From: Malus domestica | Lineage: Eukaryota > Streptophyta > Magnoliopsida > Rosales > Rosaceae | DNA length: 64,000 nt | Direction of reading: 5' to 3' | Assembly (NCBI RefSeq): GCF_042453785.1 | Contig: NC_091675.1 | Span: 20,384,501 to 20,448,500 of the forward strand | In this document: piece after piece, positions 12,758-25,335 of the stretch | How the letters are laid out: each line of letters opens with the position of its first letter | Numbering within the stretch: position 1 is the stretch's first letter | The notes under the pieces: model-generated | What the model was told of the DNA's origin: nothing | Seen by the model: only the letters and a program-made list of their open reading frames with translations | The model's database searches: none | Translations under genes and position numbers: made by a program

Positions 12758-12928
12758 TTATAGGGAACTTTAACGAAAAGCACCCGGTACTGTTCACTTT
12801 AACGAAAAACCACATTTTTACACTAAAAAGTCAATCCTGGTACTATTCACTTTACCCTTTATTTTGTCCTTATCATTAAAACTCAAAGTTTTCAAACCCT
12901 TTTCATTAGTTTTCCTTTTTTTATACCC
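12758..12928 (+). mobile_element. Small MITE, AGGGAACTTTAACGAAAAG family (copy 1)
   Basis: Starts AGGGAACTTTAACGAAAAG and ends in a diverged inverse, CTTTTCATTAGTTTTCCTT. Internal landmarks are GTACTGTTCACTTTAACGAA and AAAACTCAAAGTTTTCAA. The same landmarks occur inverted at 23420-23582. Non-coding, about 170 bp. Confidence 0.72.
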
Positions 12929-12989
12929 TTTATGCATGTTTGCTTATCTCATCCAATTCCTTGGTATTATTTACTCGAGTTCACACTAA

Positions 12990-13778
12990 GAGCAACTCCA
13001 CTGGGGTATTTGGCCCGATGAACAGGTGACAGAAATGAGGCAATAGCCCCAACGATCAGCTCCAGCCCATGTGGGCAATGGGGCTTGGGGGAGGCCCGGT
13101 GGACAGGCCAGGTGCGAATCCACAGCCCGAGAGCCTAAGGCCCAAGTGATGCATGGCTAACGTCAGGGTGACGTCAGCCACGATTTAAAAATATTTATGT
13201 CAGCGGCCACCACATGTCCGTAATGGACCACCCTCTCACCGTCCACCACATCGCAACTACCCGGCAGCGGAATCCACAGCTTCTGCCCGATGTTAATCAA
13301 ACTGGGGTCAGATATCTTATTCACCGCCGTGATTTCCTAGTACATCACGAGCCTCGAGAATAAGACGATGGCTATGTGGTCAAGGTCGTCCCTAAACTTG
13401 ACTATGTACTGAGGCCGCTTGTTGGAGACACCAGTGCCATTGCGGCAGAGGCAGGTGAAGAGGACGAGGACTTTTTGTCAGGCGGGGACAGGTAAGGTCG
13501 GGGCGGTGGCGAGGTGGTAGTTGTTGGTGCTGAGCAGGGTGCGGAAGTGGGTGAGGTTGAAGAGGGTTTTGATGGAGAATAAAATTATAAATAAAATTAT
13601 TTTGTATTATTTTATAAAATAAAAAAAATACTAATATTTTATTGCCTATTGCCAAGGCTATTCAGTGTAAGGGTGGAGATGCAAAAGGTAGTTACTGTTC
13701 ATTAAGGCAGTTATTGTTCATTGGAGGCTATTCAATAGTGACTTGCCCTAGGGAGCCTTTACAACGGTGGAGTTGCTC
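12990..13778. mobile_element. PIF/Harbinger-type non-autonomous element carrying a host gene fragment, TSD TAA
   Basis: The 789-bp element starts GAGCAACTCCAC and ends GTGGAGTTGCTC, a perfect 12-bp terminal inverted repeat, with TAA at 12987-12989 and again at 13779-13781. A 3-bp TAA/TTA target is the hallmark of PIF/Harbinger. No transposase is present. The interior (13198-13577) is GC-rich and reads on the minus strand as part of a LysM GPI-anchored protein, so this is a gene-capturing (Pack-type) member. Confidence 0.82.
13198..13577 (-). pseudogene. Captured fragment of a LysM-domain GPI-anchored protein gene (LYM/CEBiP type)
   Basis: Read on the minus strand from 13577, the translation shows blocks typical of plant LYM/CEBiP proteins: LFNLTHFRTLLSTNNYHLAT, then CRNGTGVSNKRPQYIVKF, then INIGQKLWIPLPGSCDVVDG followed by VVHYGHVVA. 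These match the second LysM domain and linker of LYM1/LYM2/LYM3-like chitin or peptidoglycan co-receptors at the cell surface. At least two in-frame stops interrupt it and both gene ends are missing, so it is a dead fragment. The usual PCSCD motif reads PGSCD here, losing one cysteine. It lies wholly inside the Harbinger-type element. Identification is from remembered family motifs, not a search. Confidence 0.8.
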
Positions 13779-15183
13779 TAAAGAAACAACACGCTCTTCC
13801 AACCATTTCACCATCTGCTCCGGCACATCGGAAACTCCTTCTCAACTAAGGTATTCATTCTCTCCCACTTTCTCCATCCCCACTTCCGATTAGCATCAAA
13901 CATATTTTGAATGGAAAACCAAAGGCGACAGATTGAATCCAAGTCACGCCGTTCCTATTGTGGAGAGACATTATCTGGGTTTTTGGCTTAATTGTTATTT
14001 GATTTTGATGATGTTCGGTGATTAAACTCAAAACTGGAAAAGATTCATCTGGGTTTTTGGTTTCAATGGATTAAAAACTCAAAACTGGGTTTTTTTTTAA
14101 TTTCATCTGGGTTTTTGGTTGCACCAATTCCCTGTAAAGCATGGAACTTCTACATGCTAAGTGAGCAAGCACCGATCAATAATTTGGAGATTTGCTTTTG
14201 CAAATTTGATTGGTTGGTGAATGAAAGAAAAGGAAGACGATGACGGTAACGAAAGAATTGATGATTTTTTGTGTGATATTTGTTTTTTTTTTTGTTCGAT
14301 TGTGAACTTTTATTTTTAAAAACACATTTGTAATTTTTTTTTTTTTTGAATTATGAATTCAAAAATACTATTAACAAACAAGTACCAAACACAATATAAA
14401 TAATACGGTCATTCGTTTGACAGTCACCAAACGTCCAACTAATTTAGTTAGTACTATCTGATGACTATATATCTTATCCGACTAAAATAGTCAGTACAGT
14501 CCGAATTGCCAAACGAGTCATAAATGAACAAGCTATACATGTTGAGTAGGTGTTGAGGCCCAAAAATGTCACGCATAAATCCAACCAAGTCTCAAGGCCC
14601 AATTGTCATGCAAGCTTTCATTCAAGCTCAAACACATGCCGAGGTGTGGGATCGAGAAAGAAATATATTTACAAACATGCCACGCAACGGTAATTAAGCC
14701 AGATATTTATACAAATCACACCAAGCTTCTTCATGCTAGTCACTATTCATGCTAAGCCCAAGTTGAAATTGGCACTAGGTGGAATAACTTGCAATTTAAA
14801 ATCTATATACATGCTTGTTTGACTAGTCAGCAACACTCATCAACTAAGATCAGATATGTTAATTTACTCATAGCGGAAGTAGTCAATTCAAGGCTCAGTT
14901 TACTAAAGTGTTCCTAGTTAACTAATATCCAATCCAGTGCACATTTTAACTCTGACAATCTTAGTTGCATGAACACATCTATTTGCCAATAATGATGAAC
15001 ATATATCACAAGCAAAGAGTAAGATAAGTAAACTTGAAAAGCGATCAATTGCACGGGATGTTTTTAGCCAGAAAAACCCACCTTTGGGTTAAAAAAATCG
15101 TGGACTCTCCACTGAGTCCAATCCACTAGTGTAAACAAGATTCATACAAAAACCACACAAGCTCAATTCCTAGATCCCTATCT

Positions 15184-16029
15184 ACGGAGCAGCTTTACCT
15201 TTGTGCAACCTTACCTTACACGAGACAAACTCATTCGGTCTTCACGAAATAGCAGCTACTCCTGAGTTCATCATCTTGTGGCACCGAGATCAACACGATC
15301 AATGATATGACATGATTTATGATATGCACATGAAATCTATATTCAAACGACCAATCAGATTCTCTATTCAAATAGTTGAAGGAAAAATCTAACTTGAATC
15401 CAAAAGCTTGGTCTAAAAACAAATTTAAAGATTAAAACCACACCAATACATAAATGCAAAACTTAAAACAATGCAACCCTAATATGCAATGATTGGGTGT
15501 TTAATGCATGAGGAAGGTTTGGCAGCTAGGGTTTCATAAATGGAGAAGATGCAAGCTTAAAGCCTTTAAGACAACTCTCTCTAACAAATAAATTATGAAC
15601 CCAAAAAAACAAACTGAAACCCTAGGGAACAAATATACCCAAGGAATTAGAATTTCCAACAGCCAACTTGTCCCAGGGATACTTGTCAGTTCCAAAAGAG
15701 ATCTAGGCAAATCAATGGCCAGAAACTGACTACCATCAGAAAAGTGTCAGTCAGCCCGTGTGGGATGTCTTAATCTGTGTGCCTAGACAGCTGGAAGTCA
15801 GCGTGCAAAACTGACTAGACAATCAAACTAGGCAAAAGCAACACAAATAGAGATATGAAATGCACATGCATGAAAAAACCTTTAAGTTGAAATGTGCCAC
15901 TTCTTGAACATTTACTCCAGCAGCAATAGCCCATAACCTGAGTATATTCTAAAGCTAGATTGAGCATGTGTGATTGTTCAATTACAATATTTGACAAGGA
16001 AAGCCAAACACTTAAAGCTAGACTTTACA
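15184..16029 (-). repeat. 3' LTR of the Sirevirus-like element (segment matched to the other copy)
   Basis: 846 bp clearly homologous to 21542-22390, including TTTGGCAGCTAGGGTTT and TGACTACCAT; the LTR probably continues left to about 14764. Confidence 0.85.
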
Positions 16030-19000
16030 ATCTTCCCCTTTGGCTTTCCTTGACAAAATATCCTGAGCCTATAACTAATTTCACTTAAAACCCACACTCA
16101 AGAGAACATCAAACAACATAAGAAGACCAAGTAACAACTCCTGCAAAAGAACAACTCTTGACAAGAACAAGTTAAATTTATCATGGGTAAAGGCTTGCAA
16201 GATATGAAGTACATCAAAATTATTCTCCCCCATTTTGTCATGGTAAGACAAAGAAATGGTGGAAACCACACATAAGAGACAAATTTGCAGCACAAACACA
16301 TGATAAGAACCATAAGAGTACATCGGATAAACAAATTGCAATAAATCATATGGATATGCCCAAGCATAGTGAAGCAACAAATAGACTAGCAACAAGTAAG
16401 CACAAACAGATACATGTGTTGTGACTGAACTCCCCCATAATGGAAACTTCCCCAGAATTGATGCACTTCATGAAAACACACTCCCCCATAAGTCTAAATT
16501 ATAACTTCATTTATCTCGTGAGGGAGAGTGACTCAACAGAAATAAGAGATGACCATTGAAACATAAATTTGAGCATAGGCATAGACAAATGTACCCAAAT
16601 AACCGAAGATAACTCATTATGATAGAGATCAAGATAACATTTAAATCTTTGCACCAATCAAATATAGCTAAAGCACAAGCCATGAAGGGGATAAAGTAGT
16701 TTGAATATCTATGCTTCCAAGAGATATTAATATGACAAGTGTTTGACAAAAACAATATGCAATTCTCAAGAGACAACTCTTCAAGGGCATACAAAGACAG
16801 TAATACAAAGATGAACACTTGTTCATGATGCAACTGTTATGTGTCAAGGTAAGGGGATAGGATTGGTGATAGCCATCTTGAAATCATAGAACCAAGCACA
16901 TAATCTCAAAATCATTTCCAAAGTTAACCAAGCTTTTCATAAATAATTGACTTTAAGAAACAGCACTTCCTACATAATATGGACAATGGACAAGACTCGC
17001 AAAAGGCAAGGCATAAGCCTTGGAAGAAAAGCTAACTTTGGTGTGGAACTTTGAGTGAGGCACCAATTTGAGAAATGCCAAGGTCATTTGAATGAAGGTG
17101 AAATTTTGATGAATCACCATCGATATTTAAGAGAAATGTATACATGACCTATGGAGGGGGATCTTAAAGTACTACACATAACATTGCATGGAAGGCCAAA
17201 TGAAGGGATTTTTTCATTTGATAATATATACTTTCTTTTGAAGATACCCCTTTCATAAAACACTCTCCCATTTGAATTTTTGTTTTGATTTTGGGGAGAG
17301 GACAAAAACAAAAATAAAAGAATTAACACATGGTCCAGATTATAAAGTAAGTAAGTTACTACCACTCAATTAGGACCAAAGCAACATTAAATTCAAAAAC
17401 ACCACTAGATTTGGATGATTGGAAAAATGATTTTTCAGAGGCCATCAAAGAGAGATGGGAGAACCTTTGACATCAATGAAAGATTATCCAAGGCTAATAC
17501 ATATATTACTAACAATGTATGACAGATAAGAGATGCATACAGAGAGCAAAATGAGGTTATATGATGAGATAACTGTTTATACAAAATATGCATAGAGACT
17601 AGACAAAAATATTCAACTCTTGGAAGCAAAGCTATACAACCTATTCAAATCATATCACAAAGACCAATAAACCGTCGAAGATCCTCGTACCTTCAATTAT
17701 CTAGGAATTTAATGAATATGTCAGCTAGCTGTTTTTCAGTTAGCACAAAGGTTAAGGTAAGAATTTTACCTTCCACAAGATCTCTAATGAAACAATGCCT
17801 TATATCAATATGTTTGGTTCTTGAATGTTGGACAAAGTTCTTGGAAATATTAATAGCACTCATAGTGTCACAATAAACAAGGAAGGTGGATTGAGAGATA
17901 CCATAGTCACTCAACATTTGCTTCATCCACATTAATTGAGTGCAACAACCCCTGGTAGCCATATACATTGCCTTGGCAGTAGACAAATAGACAATTTTGC
18001 TTTTTGTTGTGTCAAGCAACCAAATTGTTCCCAACAAAGAAAGCTCATCTTGAAGTACTCTTTCGATCATCAATGCATATAGCCCAATTGGCATCTTCAA
18101 TATTCTTAGGCACAATATGGGAGACAAAGCAAACATTTGCGACTTCATTAGCTAGTTGTCTTTGAGTTCTAACGCTTTGGTTATTGGGACTACAATTTCC
18201 TCAACTTGATGACCCTGGGCCTACTTTGGCTTATCCCTAAACACGACACAAGAATCTTGATTTGAGCTAGATTAACTTTCTATGTCATTTTCTGACTGCT
18301 ATCTTGACTGATCAGAAGCACCACATTATCGTTCAAGGGAGGAGAGAAGAAATCAACATTTTCAACATTAGGAACAGGAGGAATAACAGTCATCAATTTT
18401 AACATTTATGGATTCCATGATGGTTTTTGTTCATAGGTTGTAGACCCTATATACCCTGCTAGTGTTGGAGTACCCAAGAAGATTCTTTCATCACAATTAG
18501 TATTAAACTTTTCTAGGTGTTCTTGATCTCTCAAAATATAGCAAACACATCCAAACACTCTGAAGCACTTGAGCAATGACTTTTTACCTCTCCATAGTTC
18601 ATATGGAGTCACATCAGTGTCAGGCTTGAGAAACACACCATTAGAGATGTAATATGCAGTATTCATAGCTTCAACCCCAAAATGTTTTGTCAGGTTCTTA
18701 TTATTCAACATTACTCTAGTCATCTCAATCAGGACACGATTTTTCCTTTCAACCCCATTTTGTTGAAGAGTGATATGAGCAGAATATTCATGTTTGATGC
18801 CATTGGTTGAACATAATTCATCAAAAAGAGCATTCTCATATTTAGTTCCATGATCAGTTCTGATTCGAACAAGAAAGGGATGATCAGTCAAAGATTCATT
18901 TAGCATCACTTTGTACATAATGAGAAACTATTGAAACGTGTCAAATTTATCCCTCAAGAAACACACCCAAGTATATCTAGAGTGATCATCCATAATTACT

Positions 19001-21541
19001 AGAATATACCTTTTCCTTCCAATAGACAAGGTTTGGATTAGACCAACAAGATCCATATGCACTAATTGTAGAGGTTTGGAGGTAGCAATATCATTTAATC
19101 TATCTTGAGCCACTTTGGTCTGCTTTCCCAGTTAACAAGATCCAGAAACATAAGAGTCTTGAGACCGAGATATGGGGTAAGCCTCTAATAGCCTCACGAT
19201 TTAACAATTTATGGAGATCTTTGAAGTTGACATGACTAAGTCTTTTGTGCCACAATACACTGACATTATCAATAGCATTGTTGCATTTTGAAGAATCACC
19301 AACCTTTGAGGCATCAAGAATGTAACAATTATCTCCAAATCTAGGAAAAACCAGAATATTCTTTCCATATTTGTCCATAATTCGATAGCCTTTCTTGGAG
19401 AATCAAACTTCATATGCCACTTCATCACATAACTGGCTAATGCTAATGAGACTTGACTTTAAACCTTCTACATAACTAACATTCTTGAGCTAAGGAAGAC
19501 CATGAATATTAACAATACCCTTTCCAGTGATTTGGGACTTATCACCACTACCAAAGACAACCCCACCATCTTTGAAAGGTGAAAGAGATAGCAAAGCATC
19601 TTTGTCCCCAGACTATGACGAGATCACCCACTGTCAACATACCATACATTTGGTTTAGTGGCAAAGAGAGCATTGAGTACAACTAAGCATCTATTGGAGA
19701 CTTTCTGAATCCATTTAAAGCGAGGCCTCCCTTTTTCCATATTGGATGACAGCACAAGTTGAACAATTTTGTTGACTTCATTGACCAGTCGATCCATCTA
19801 ATTCTTCAACATGTTTTTCTTCCCAAAGTGAAGTTTCCTACACTTAGGACGAATGTGGCCCAATTTACAACAATGATGACATGTGGGAATAAATCTAGAT
19901 TTGAGCTTGAATTGACTTTAGGTGCCACAGAAGGAGATTCTCTCACAAATCTTGATTTGGTACCTGTTGAGCTTAATCCATTTTCCACGTAGCCAATACC
20001 ACTTTTGTCACCATGAGGTTTCCCAAGGCTTAGCATCTTGTCAATTTTTTCAGCCCCAATGGTAAGATGAATAACCTTGTCATTTGCCTCATTCAACTCA
20101 AGTAGTTGTTTACGATTAACATCATGCTACATAACCTACATAACATTATTTGCTTTCAACACATGAATTTGATTCATCAAGTTTTCTTAAGATTTAAGCA
20201 ATTTTTGAACTTGAGCTTCAAGAGCAGTAATAACATCATCTCTTTCCACTTTGTCATTGCAAGGAGAATCCTTCTAATCATGTTGTTTGATATGTGCCTC
20301 AAGATAATCAATATTTTCATCCAGTTCAATTTTGACTAGACGGAAAGACTTGTTTTATTTTTGCAATTCAATAACCTTCTTGGACATGTCAATCTTTTCC
20401 ACTTTTTTAGTACATGTCTTTTAAAAAAAAGCATCATACTTGATGCACAACTCATCATAAGTCATCTCTTCAGTGTCATTCAACGATAGATCATCATCAT
20501 TTAAGGACACTTCCACCATCGGAGCAACTTTAGCAACATTTTTTTCTTCATTTTCTCACAACTCATCAGAATGCACATACCCTTCACTTTCACTTTCACT
20601 CTAAGTAGCAGTGATTGCTTTGTCTTTTTTTTTTTACTTAATTTGCTGTTATTTGCACACTCAGCAGCAAGATGTCCACTACCACCACAAGAAAGACAAA
20701 GACCAGATTCTGTTGAGGGAGATTTGTCCCTTCTACTTGTAAATTTTCCTTGTTTTCTACCAAAAGTGAATTTTCCATGTGATGGTGATTTGAGTTTCCA
20801 GAGGACTCCCCAATCTTTTGGAACTTTCTTCCTTTATTGTTGAGAATCCTTCTAAATTATTTGACAAGGCAAGATCATATTTTGAGATTTGTCCACACAA
20901 GTCACTTACACCATCATTGTTCACAACACTTTGAAGGGCCGCTTCTTTTCTCTTCTTAAAGTTGTTTTCATCCATTTCAAGCTCCATCTCATAGGTAATG
21001 AGTTTCCCAACCAATTTTCCAAGCTTGATCTCATTTAAATCCTGAAACTCTTGAATGGTAGCCTTCTTTGCTTGAAATCTCTTGGGTAAGGATCTCAAAA
21101 TCTTTTGAAAAATGGTTGTTTCATCAATAGGTTTTCCTAACCCCAAGGCTTCATTTGTCAACATTTCAACTTTCTCATAGAAGGCAGAGAAGTTTTCAAA
21201 CTCGAGCATTCTCAAATCCTAAAATTTTGAAAGAGTCATCTGGAGCTTTAGTTTTTTTCACTTGTTTATCAACCTCATGAAGAATTCGGAGTTTGTCCCA
21301 AGCTTGCTTGGCAGTTGTGCAATATCGAACATAAGCAAGCTGATTAGACAAAATGGCAGAAACAATAGCATTCTTTGCTTTCCTATTAGCCATAGCCGAA
21401 ACAATTTCTCCTTAAGTCGATTCACCTTTTGGATTAATTATAGACTCTCTATTGACTAGCCTCGATGGAGCCTTCCACTCAAAGTTGAGATAATCAATAG
21501 CTATAAGATCTTGAGCTGTAAGAAAGATTTGAAACTTCTCA

Positions 21542-22390
21542 ACGGAGCATCTTTGCCTTTATGCAACCTTACCTTACACGAGATGGACTCTTTCGGTCTT
21601 CACGAAGTGGTAGCTCCTATTGAGCTCATCACTTTGTGGCATCGAAATCAACACGATCAATGATATGATATGATTTTATGATATGCACATGCAATCTGGA
21701 TTCAAATAACCAGTCAGATTCTCTAGTTAAACAATTGAAGGAATAATCTAACTTGAATCCAAAAGCTTGGTCTAAAAAAGAATTTAAAGCTTAAAACCAG
21801 ACCATGACATAAATGCAAAACCTTACAACAATGCAACCCTAATATACAATGATTGGGAGTTTAATGCATAAGAAAGGTTTGGCAGCTAGGGTTTTATAAA
21901 TGGAGAAGATGCAAGCTTAAAGCCTTTAAGACAACTTTCTCTCTAACAAATAAATTATGAACCCAAAAAACAAATTGAAACCCTAAAGAACAAATATACC
22001 CAAGGAATTAGAATTTCCATCAGCCAACTTGTACCAAGGACACTTGTCAACTCCAAAAGAGATCTAGGCAAATCAATGGCCAGAAACTGACTACCATTGG
22101 AAAGGTGTCAGTCAGCCCATGTGGGCTGTCTTAATCTGTATGCCTAAACAGCTGGAAGTCAGCGCGTAAAACTAACTAGACAATCAAATTAGGCAAAAGC
22201 AACATAAATAGAGATAGGAAATGCTTATGCATGAACAAACCTTTGAGTTGAAATGTGCCACTTCTTGAACATTTACTTTAGCAGCAACAACCTATAATTT
22301 GAGTATATTCTAAAGCTAGATTGAGCATGTGTGATGGTTCAATTACAATATTTGACAAGGAAAACCAAACACTTAAAGCTAAACTTTACA
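21542..22390 (-). repeat. 5' LTR of the Sirevirus-like element
   Basis: 849 bp matching 15184-16029. Gag-like sequence begins almost directly beside its inner end on the minus strand. Confidence 0.85.
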
Positions 22391-23419
22391 CAAGTCACAT
22401 GCTTAGGCTTGTCAAGTGAATTGTGGTGTAGATGGTTACGGAAAGTTATTGGGCCTACGCGAATCAGGGTTATGAAAGACTTTGGGCTGCTTGGTGGCCC
22501 AACGATCCAAGCCCATACCCTTTGCATTTCACGCAAGCAAGCATTGAGAAAGAACTAGCCTAGTTTACCTATTTTCCTAACAAGCCAACCCTCTTAGTTA
22601 GGACAACCAACACATGAAAGCCATAAGGCAAGCTACTTGAAATAGTGCATGTAGAAGATTGGCTTAGGAAAGTCGCGCCTCGAGAAAAAGCAGAATGCAG
22701 GTTTCAACAATACAGCTACCTTACATCAAAAGGGAAATAGTAGGAAAGCTAGGGAGAAATGAAGGGGAAGACCAAGCGACAAAAGGTGATTCCTTTGAAG
22801 CCTAGAGAATAACCCTTCATTTACAAAATGAGGGGGAGAAGCCATTAAGCAAGAGGATAGAGAGAACGTAGAGAGACTGAGGCAAGGAGCACCACCCAGA
22901 AAACATGCCTAGAAAACCCTATTAGCCTAGAAACATCCTTTAAACCTTAAGAATCATCATTCATGCTTGCTACCTGTAATTCCCACAACCTTCCATTAAA
23001 GATCACAGCCATCAGAAGCCTTGTTATCACCTTATGAAAGCCAAAATAATCTAGCGAAGAATGCCACGCAACCATGCAAACGCCTTCTCTCTCATGTTAT
23101 ACTAGTAATCTTCTAATTTTCATACCACGCTTAACTTGAGCAAGTCATTATCTTGATCAATCATGTTATCTTCGAGTCGTTGATATTACCGAGGTATTTC
23201 CTAAGACAAGCTAACTCTTTCGAGATATTCCGAGACTTGGTACAAATTTGAACCATGGGAGACAAGAGAACATTCTCAAAGCCCAAGTCCACTTGGACCT
23301 AAAAGTCCCCCAACAGTAGGTTATATAAAAGTTGAAACTAATGAAATTAATAAAGTATTTTCAATAGGTCTCTTTGGCCGAATATACATCCAAATATTCC
23401 CGTCCCTTTTTTGACCTCA
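22391..23419. other. Unassigned intergenic stretch
   Basis: Less AT-rich than its surroundings and without a convincing open frame. It ends near a polypyrimidine patch followed by TTATATAAAAG, so it may be a relic of a repeat, but I recognise no family. Confidence 0.3.
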
Positions 23420-23582
23420 TCTTTTTAAGGAAAACTATTGAAAATGGCTTGAAAACTTTGAGTTTTAATCAAAATAACAAAAATGTGTTGTAAGTGAATA
23501 GTATAAGGAGTGACTTTTTAGAGTAAAATGTCATTTTTCGTTAAAGTGAACAGTACTGAAAGTGTTTCGCTATAACTCCCAT
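23420..23582 (-). mobile_element. Small MITE, AGGGAACTTTAACGAAAAG family (copy 2, inverted)
   Basis: On the minus strand it reads GTACTGTTCACTTTAACGAA, then AAAACTCAAAGTTTTCAA and a TAGTTTTCCTT end, the same order as at 12758-12928, so the two are copies of one family in opposite orientation. Confidence 0.7.
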
Positions 23583-23691
23583 CTTTTTAATACTTTATTT
23601 TCCTTGCTAAATTAGAAAATATTACATCAACATAGTCATGGAGGGCCAAGTGTATTTCATATTTTAAATAGTATTAAAATTTTGAGAGGCT

Positions 23692-24300
23692 TTGGATGCG
23701 GTTTTTAGCTATCATTATTAATTGTTTAACTGAAACATTATTTCTTTTCAGTTTTTTATCGAAGTCTCTGACATTAATGTAATAATGTATTTATATGTAG
23801 GTTATTATATTTTTTAAATTAAAATAGAATTTTTAGTTATTTATATTAATGGATTTTAAATACCCATAATTGGGGGGATTAAAAATATTAAAAGATAAAC
23901 TATACTCAACCATATATATAACTCCTCCCCCTTGGTGTAGATAATATCTATTGTTAAAAAAAAAGGTACATTTAAGATATAAAAAAATGAAAAATTATAT
24001 GAATGGGTACATTATTAAAGATTAAAAAATTGAATAAAAATTTATAAAAAAAATTAATGGGTACAAACTTATTCTAATTTTATTTTTTTTATTTTGGAAA
24101 TGTTTCGAATTTTGAAAATTAATTTACAGTTTAATAAGGGTGTAAGTATTACTTACACCCTAAATCAATTATAAATTCTTATTTTAAAAATTATTGGATA
24201 ACATTTTAATTCATTAATACATTGATATTAGGGACTTCGATCAAAATCTGAATATTAATAAGGTCTCAGTCAATGAACATTAGTAAATATGGACCAAATA
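23692..24300. mobile_element. Long-TIR repeat, TTTGGATGCGGT family, copy A
   Basis: Starts TTTGGATGCGGT and ends with a diverged inverse (GATCAAAATCTGAATATTAAT, then CAATGAACATTAGTAAATATGG without the terminal motif). Body landmarks such as TTAATGT(A/G)ATAATGTATTT and TTATTCTAATTTT are shared with 51358-52185. A fragment of a SINE 3' tail lies inside (23926-23962). Non-coding. Confidence 0.65.
23926..23962 (+). repeat. Fragment of the SINE-like family: 3' end only
   Basis: CCCCCTTGGTGTAGATAATA followed by TCTATTGTTA and an A tract matches the 3' end of the SINE-like copies at 41862 and 54301; the 5' part is absent. Confidence 0.55.
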
Positions 24301-25335
24301 CTAATTTTTCCAATTTTTTTTTCATCTCTAGCTCTGTAAGGTTAAATCTTTTTATTTTAACTTGAAATACACATATTGGGGCTCGCCGAGGGGCTTAAGA
24401 GCTTGCTATATGTATTGTTCTTGGCTTAATGTAACCCTAATTATTCTTTTTGGCAAATTCATTTTCACCCTTGGTTGGAGACGAATTTAAATTTTACACA
24501 AATTAACGCCTTTTCTCCTTTCTAAATTATAAAATATAAGTATGCGTTTTGTTACTTGAACCTCGCTAGCAAGGACCTTCTAATAGGTTGGCTTTTACTT
24601 ACATGGCACAACCTATACATTTGTCTTTGCGTTTGTTTGTCTTTCTTAAAGAATTTTTTTCAGTATATTCAAAACATGAATCAGTACTCTACATACCACA
24701 ACACAAATAAAGAGGAAATATATTATTTTATATTCATTTACTTATATAATGACACATGATATATTCTGTTCTGCGAATAAAATAAGTTCACGTTTTTTGA
24801 TGACAAAGAACGCCGATTCGTTTGTAATCAAAGTGTAATTGCAGGTTTTATGATTAAGCAATTGTCAAAAAAGTGGGCTAAAGAAAACTTTAATTATGCG
24901 ATGGATTGTTGTCATATCCCAATTGTCCCACCTTAGTCTTGAATATCCTTTCTTTAGTTCTACCATGATCCATGATAGAATGCCACATATAATTTCACAC
25001 ACCTCGAAGTAGTGATAATTAAGCATAAGCAACAAGGACTAAGATCCATCGTACTTTTCCTTGCTTGTTCAAAACGAAAACCCAACTAATCAGATCGGAC
25101 GCTGTTTCTTAATTGTTTTGGTAAGTCAAGAGCTTCACTTATATCTGGTGAAAAAAAAAAAGAGCTTCACTTATATATTATCATTTATTAATATTAATTG
25201 AGAGCAATAGTTAACAACTATAGGTATACATATATTATTGTTTCTCTATCTTCTCTTATTAATTTGTTTTTGTTCTCTAATTCCTCTTTGATTTATTCAA
25301 TTTATGAGAAATTAGGTTCACATCCTTCTTTTTGC
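24301..25335. other. AT-rich intergenic stretch, no gene seen
   Basis: No supported coding region. A short duplication, AGAGCTTCACTTATAT, occurs at about 25131 and 25162. Confidence 0.5.

Larger units (their letters stand above)
12648..14521. mobile_element. Probable foldback DNA element with two smaller elements nested inside
   Basis: The outer ends look inverted: CTTGTTTGGCA with GATAGTACTA and GTTTGGTGA on the left (12648-12720) match the reverse complement of the right (14410-14521), which has the same three blocks. Between them lie a 170-bp MITE (12758-12928) and the Harbinger-type element (12990-13778). I could not fix a clean target duplication, so the outer element is a moderate call; the nested elements are firmer. 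Confidence 0.42.
14764..22390 (-). mobile_element. Old Ty1/Copia element of Sirevirus-like type, heavily decayed
   Basis: Matching LTR segments lie at 15184-16029 and 21542-22390; on the minus strand the LTR starts TGTAAAG directly after a polypurine tract (16030-16041). Recognisable parts: gag with a CCHC knuckle (CGGSGHLAAEC, about 20650-20700), GAG-pre-integrase and integrase (18410-19380), and RNase H (17700-18150). Several ATGGGGGAG-like purine tracts (minus strand, 16224-16490) stand upstream of the 3' LTR, as described for Sireviruses. The left limit is inferred: CAAGT followed by TG at 14759-14765 matches CAAGT right after the right LTR at 22391, implying an LTR of about 1.27 kb. LTR divergence is roughly 7-10% by eye, so several million years old. 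Many breaks. Confidence 0.85.

Noticed and set aside
15231-17629. Many short minus-strand frames downstream of the Sirevirus-like RNase H, considered as an envelope-like gene
   Set aside because: No frame exceeds about 110 codons and none shows a recognisable family; only LTR and purine-tract features are supported.
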